From: Micropterus salmoides | Lineage: Eukaryota; Chordata; Actinopteri; Centrarchiformes; Centrarchidae | Reading direction: 5' to 3' | NCBI RefSeq assembly: GCF_014851395.1 | Contig: NW_024040596.1 | Span: 6,760,155-6,824,154, forward strand | DNA: 64,000 bases | In this document: piece after piece, positions 61,662 to 64,000 of the stretch | How the letters are laid out: the number at the start of each line of letters is the position of its first letter | Numbering within the stretch: position 1 is the first letter of the stretch | Program-made: the position numbers and the translations under genes | The notes under the pieces: model-generated | What the model saw: the letters and a program-made list of their open reading frames with translations, nothing else | Database searches by the model: none | What the model was told of the DNA's origin: nothing

Positions 61662-61890
61662 CTCAGCAGGCCAAAGCCTATTTTCTTGCTCTTCTTCTCC
61701 GTCTCCTCAAGCTCCTCTGCTTTCTTTTTCTCTTTCTCTTTCCCTTTCCCCTTGTTCTTTTCCTTCTTCTTTGTTTTTGCTTTCTTTTTCTTGTCTTTTT
61801 TGCCTTTCTCCTCTAACCGATCCCCCGCTCCCTGGCGGGATGAACTACTTGCAGGGGTGTCCCGGCCTGAACTTGGCTCTGAACCATCAT
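61662..61890 (-). CDS. pard3b: pard3b coding exon A (acidic/Ser then polybasic region)
   Basis: Internal exon of 229 bases, entering in phase 1 and leaving in phase 2. The acceptor is TTTCGCTGTAG|ATGATG and the donor CTGCTGAG|GTATGT. The ATG pair at its start is not an initiator: the frame that joins the next exon begins with a split codon and reads DDGSEPSSGRDTPASSSSRQ. A block of about 45 residues made almost only of Lys and Glu follows, then KKIGFGLLR. PARD3 has the same layout: acidic/Ser, a KKDK-type block, then GMLKGLGDMFRFGK. The block is likely helical or disordered and strongly cationic; a role in membrane or microtubule contact is inference. The upstream exons with the three PDZ domains lie beyond the window. 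Confidence 0.9.
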
Positions 61891-63275
61891 CTACAGCGAA
61901 ATACAGGAAGAAAAGGAGAAGGATGCGGATTAGAGGGAGTGGGTGGAGAACAGTGTTTTAAAGAGTAGCAAAAGCAGTACTAATAGAAAATCATCGACTT
62001 CCATTATTTGGCTAGATATTAATTAATGACACTAAATGCTTACACTCAAGACTCAAAATGATAAACGTAATCAACTGTAGATGGAGGACTCTTTGTATAA
62101 TTAGATTACCAATAAGATGCTTTATGGAAGTGCTAAACCTAGACTGAAAGATTTCTCATTTAACTCCTGATTTAACATAGCTACTCTCGTAAAACTGACC
62201 AATTCCACTTTTATGTATTTACAAATTGCTTGCCTGCTGGAATAACTCATGTCACAAGCCCAGTATGCGTATTTATAGTTTGAAAATGATCTATATGGAG
62301 GATCTGAATGGGTTAATCTCACCATGTTTACCAGCAATTCATCAAACAACTGGCTTGATGAACAGCTAATATTAAACACTCAATAACCATTTACATGTAC
62401 AAAATGACTATTTTTGCTGTTTGTTTGAGACAAACAAAAGCATCAGATAATCATTACTTTGTATCAGTGAGTCTTCATAATAATCACTGACTCCTTCGAA
62501 TTTTCAAGTTAACAGGAAGTATTTAGCTAATGCTCTTTGCCAGAGTGACTCATTATAGCAGTAAAATCAAGTAACACAATGCAGTAAAGACCACATATCA
62601 CACAAACACAAGCACACACAAACAAAACAAAACAAAACAACAATGTACAAATCCACAAATGAACAGTCCACATACACACAGGCACCAAACGCTAAACTTT
62701 CTCTGCTTGACATCTCGATGGCAGATTTATTAACTTTACAGTGAATTAATTAACCCTTACAAATAAGAAAGCAAAAATGTTCAAAGCGTAAACTGTGACG
62801 CCTCATTACTTCTTGGACAGACTGGAGGCCTGGCCTTGAATTTCAATGATCAATGATGATGATTTTATTTCAATGACACAAACACACAGACCACTTGTCA
62901 GATTGTGTGAGATAACCAAACTAAATTAGTCACTTCAATTGAGATTTTACTTTGTGTGGATATTCACTTCAGCCTTAATTACAGGGACTGTCTAGCAACA
63001 AAATGGAATTATAATTGCGTGTGTGTGTGTCTGAAAATGCACGGCTTCATGCTTGTCCGGACCTAGTTAGTCTTCCCTTAAAGAGAAAGTCATAGTCAAC
63101 CTTATATTGTGTGTGCGTGCGTGTGCATAAACCACTATATTTATATTTAAAAAGTATTAACTAATTATGAAAAACAGCAAGCCTCATTCAAAAATACTCT
63201 AATTTTCTCTCATAAAATTTGATCTTAAAAAACAAACTGCAAAGTCAGGAAAACCCCAGACCCGATTCACATATA
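61891..63275. other. Intron upstream of exon A
   Basis: AT-rich intronic sequence with a short (AAAAC)n run at about 62610-62634. No exon is recognised. It ends at the Tc1 insertion. Confidence 0.5.
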
Positions 63276-64000
63276 CACTGCTCAAAAAAAATAAAGGGAA
63301 CACTAAAATAACACATCCTAGATCTGAATGAATGAAATAATCTCATTAAATACTCCTTTCTTTACATTATTGAATGTGCTGACAACAAAATCACACAAAA
63401 ATTATCAATGGAAATCAAATTATCAACCCATGGAGGTCTGGATTTGGAGTCACACTCAAAATCAAAGTGGAAAACCACACTACAGGCCGATCCAACTTTG
63501 ATGTAATGTCCTTAAAACAAGTCAAAATGAGGCTCAGTAGTGTGTGTGGCTTCCACGTGCCTGTATGACCTCCCTACAACGCCTGGGCTCCTGATGAGGT
63601 GGCGGATGGTCTCCTGAGGGATCTCCTCCCAGACCTGGACTAAAGCATCTGCCAACTCCTGGACAGTCTGTGGTGCAACGTGGCGTTGGTGGATGGAGCG
63701 AGACATGATGTCCCAGATGTGCTCAATTGGATTCAGGTCTGGGGAACGGGCGGGCCGGTCCATAGCATCAATGCCTTCCACTTGCAGGAACTGCTGACAC
63801 ACTCCAGCCACATGAGGTCTAGCATTGTCTTGCATTAGGAGGAACCCAGGGCCAACCGCACCAGCATATGGTCTCACAAGGGGTCTGAGGATCTCATCTC
63901 GGTACCTAATGGCAGTCAGGCTACCTCTGGCGAGCACATGGAGGGCTGTGCGGCCCCCCAAAGAAATGCCACCCCACACCATTACTGACCCACCGCCAAA
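63276..64000 (-). mobile_element. Tc1-like DNA transposon, truncated by the window edge
   Basis: The terminal repeat starts CACTGCTCAAAAAAAATAAA at 63276, directly after a TA target dinucleotide (63274-63275), as in Tc1/mariner insertions. The transposase runs on the minus strand and enters from beyond 64,000, so its DNA-binding half, first catalytic Asp and the other terminal repeat are unseen. The subterminal region (63300-63510) has no coding content. The copy looks little diverged from the common fish family of this type. Confidence 0.95.
63512..64000 (-). pseudogene. Tc1 transposase, C-terminal half, frameshifted near its end
   Basis: The visible frame contains MVWGGISLGG, the second catalytic aspartate in LLMQDNARPH (codon 63829-63827) and the catalytic glutamate in SPDLNPIEHIWD (codon 63724-63722). 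Exactly 34 residues lie between them, so this is a DD34E transposase of the Tc1 group. After RHLIRS the sequence departs from the usual C-terminus. Compared with the family as I remember it, four bases appear to be missing at about 63588, which shifts the frame for the last 25 residues. All catalytic residues seen are intact, so damage is confined to the tail in the visible part. The N-terminal half is outside the window. Confidence 0.85.

Noticed and set aside
61889..61890. ATG at the first bases of exon A as a translation start
   Set aside because: That frame does not match the frame required by the downstream exons, and a clear acceptor site precedes it.

Overview
The window is vertebrate genomic DNA, almost certainly from a teleost fish and probably a percomorph. 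It is intron-rich, has very many (CA)n/(GA)n microsatellites, and carries classes of repeat typical of fish: tRNA-derived SINEs, hAT miniature elements and a Tc1 element with a CACTGCTCAAAAAAA inverted repeat. Nothing prokaryotic is present: there are no operons, CRISPR arrays or ribosome binding sites.

The only host gene I can support lies on the minus strand. Four coding exons of a Par-3 family polarity scaffold run in transcript order 61890-61662, 50328-50218, 49825-49451 and 31958-31841. Their reading frames join without a gap (phase 1 in, then 2, 2, 2, phase 0 out), with AG and GT at every boundary. They encode about 277 residues from the C-terminal half of the protein: an acidic/serine stretch, a lysine-rich polybasic block ending in RFGKKK, an ERER-type helix, the DPNYARI and LYAKVNKP motifs, and the DRIQQLRREYQQARREG helix. 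These motifs fit PARD3B (Par3L) better than PARD3. The upstream PDZ-encoding exons and the last exon lie outside the window; the intron below 31,841 is longer than 31.8 kb and holds no further exon that I recognise.

All other sequence is intronic. It holds a dense population of mobile-element copies: a LINE endonuclease relic (1.25-1.48 kb), tRNA-type SINEs (2.7, 33.8, 46.4 and 50.8 kb), a foldback element (3.5-3.9 kb), several hAT-type non-autonomous elements (clearest at 28,084-28,735 and 58,767-59,150, each with a perfect 8-bp target duplication), a nested cluster at 14.6-19.9 kb with two related elements that have CAGGG ends, and a recent Tc1/mariner (DD34E) copy that enters from the right edge at 63,276. 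Long one-sided pyrimidine or purine tracts and microsatellites fill much of the rest.

Possible cis-regulatory clusters, identified by motif only, are a run of five same-strand CCAAT boxes (9.8 kb), three GGATTA sites (8.4 kb), and two homeodomain-motif blocks (29.5-29.9 and 38.7-39.0 kb). The most interesting gene-level points are a UG-repeat acceptor on the 118-bp exon, an open read-through alternative C-terminus on that exon, and a (GA)n tract 18 nt from the first exon's donor. I found no convincing new multi-gene system.
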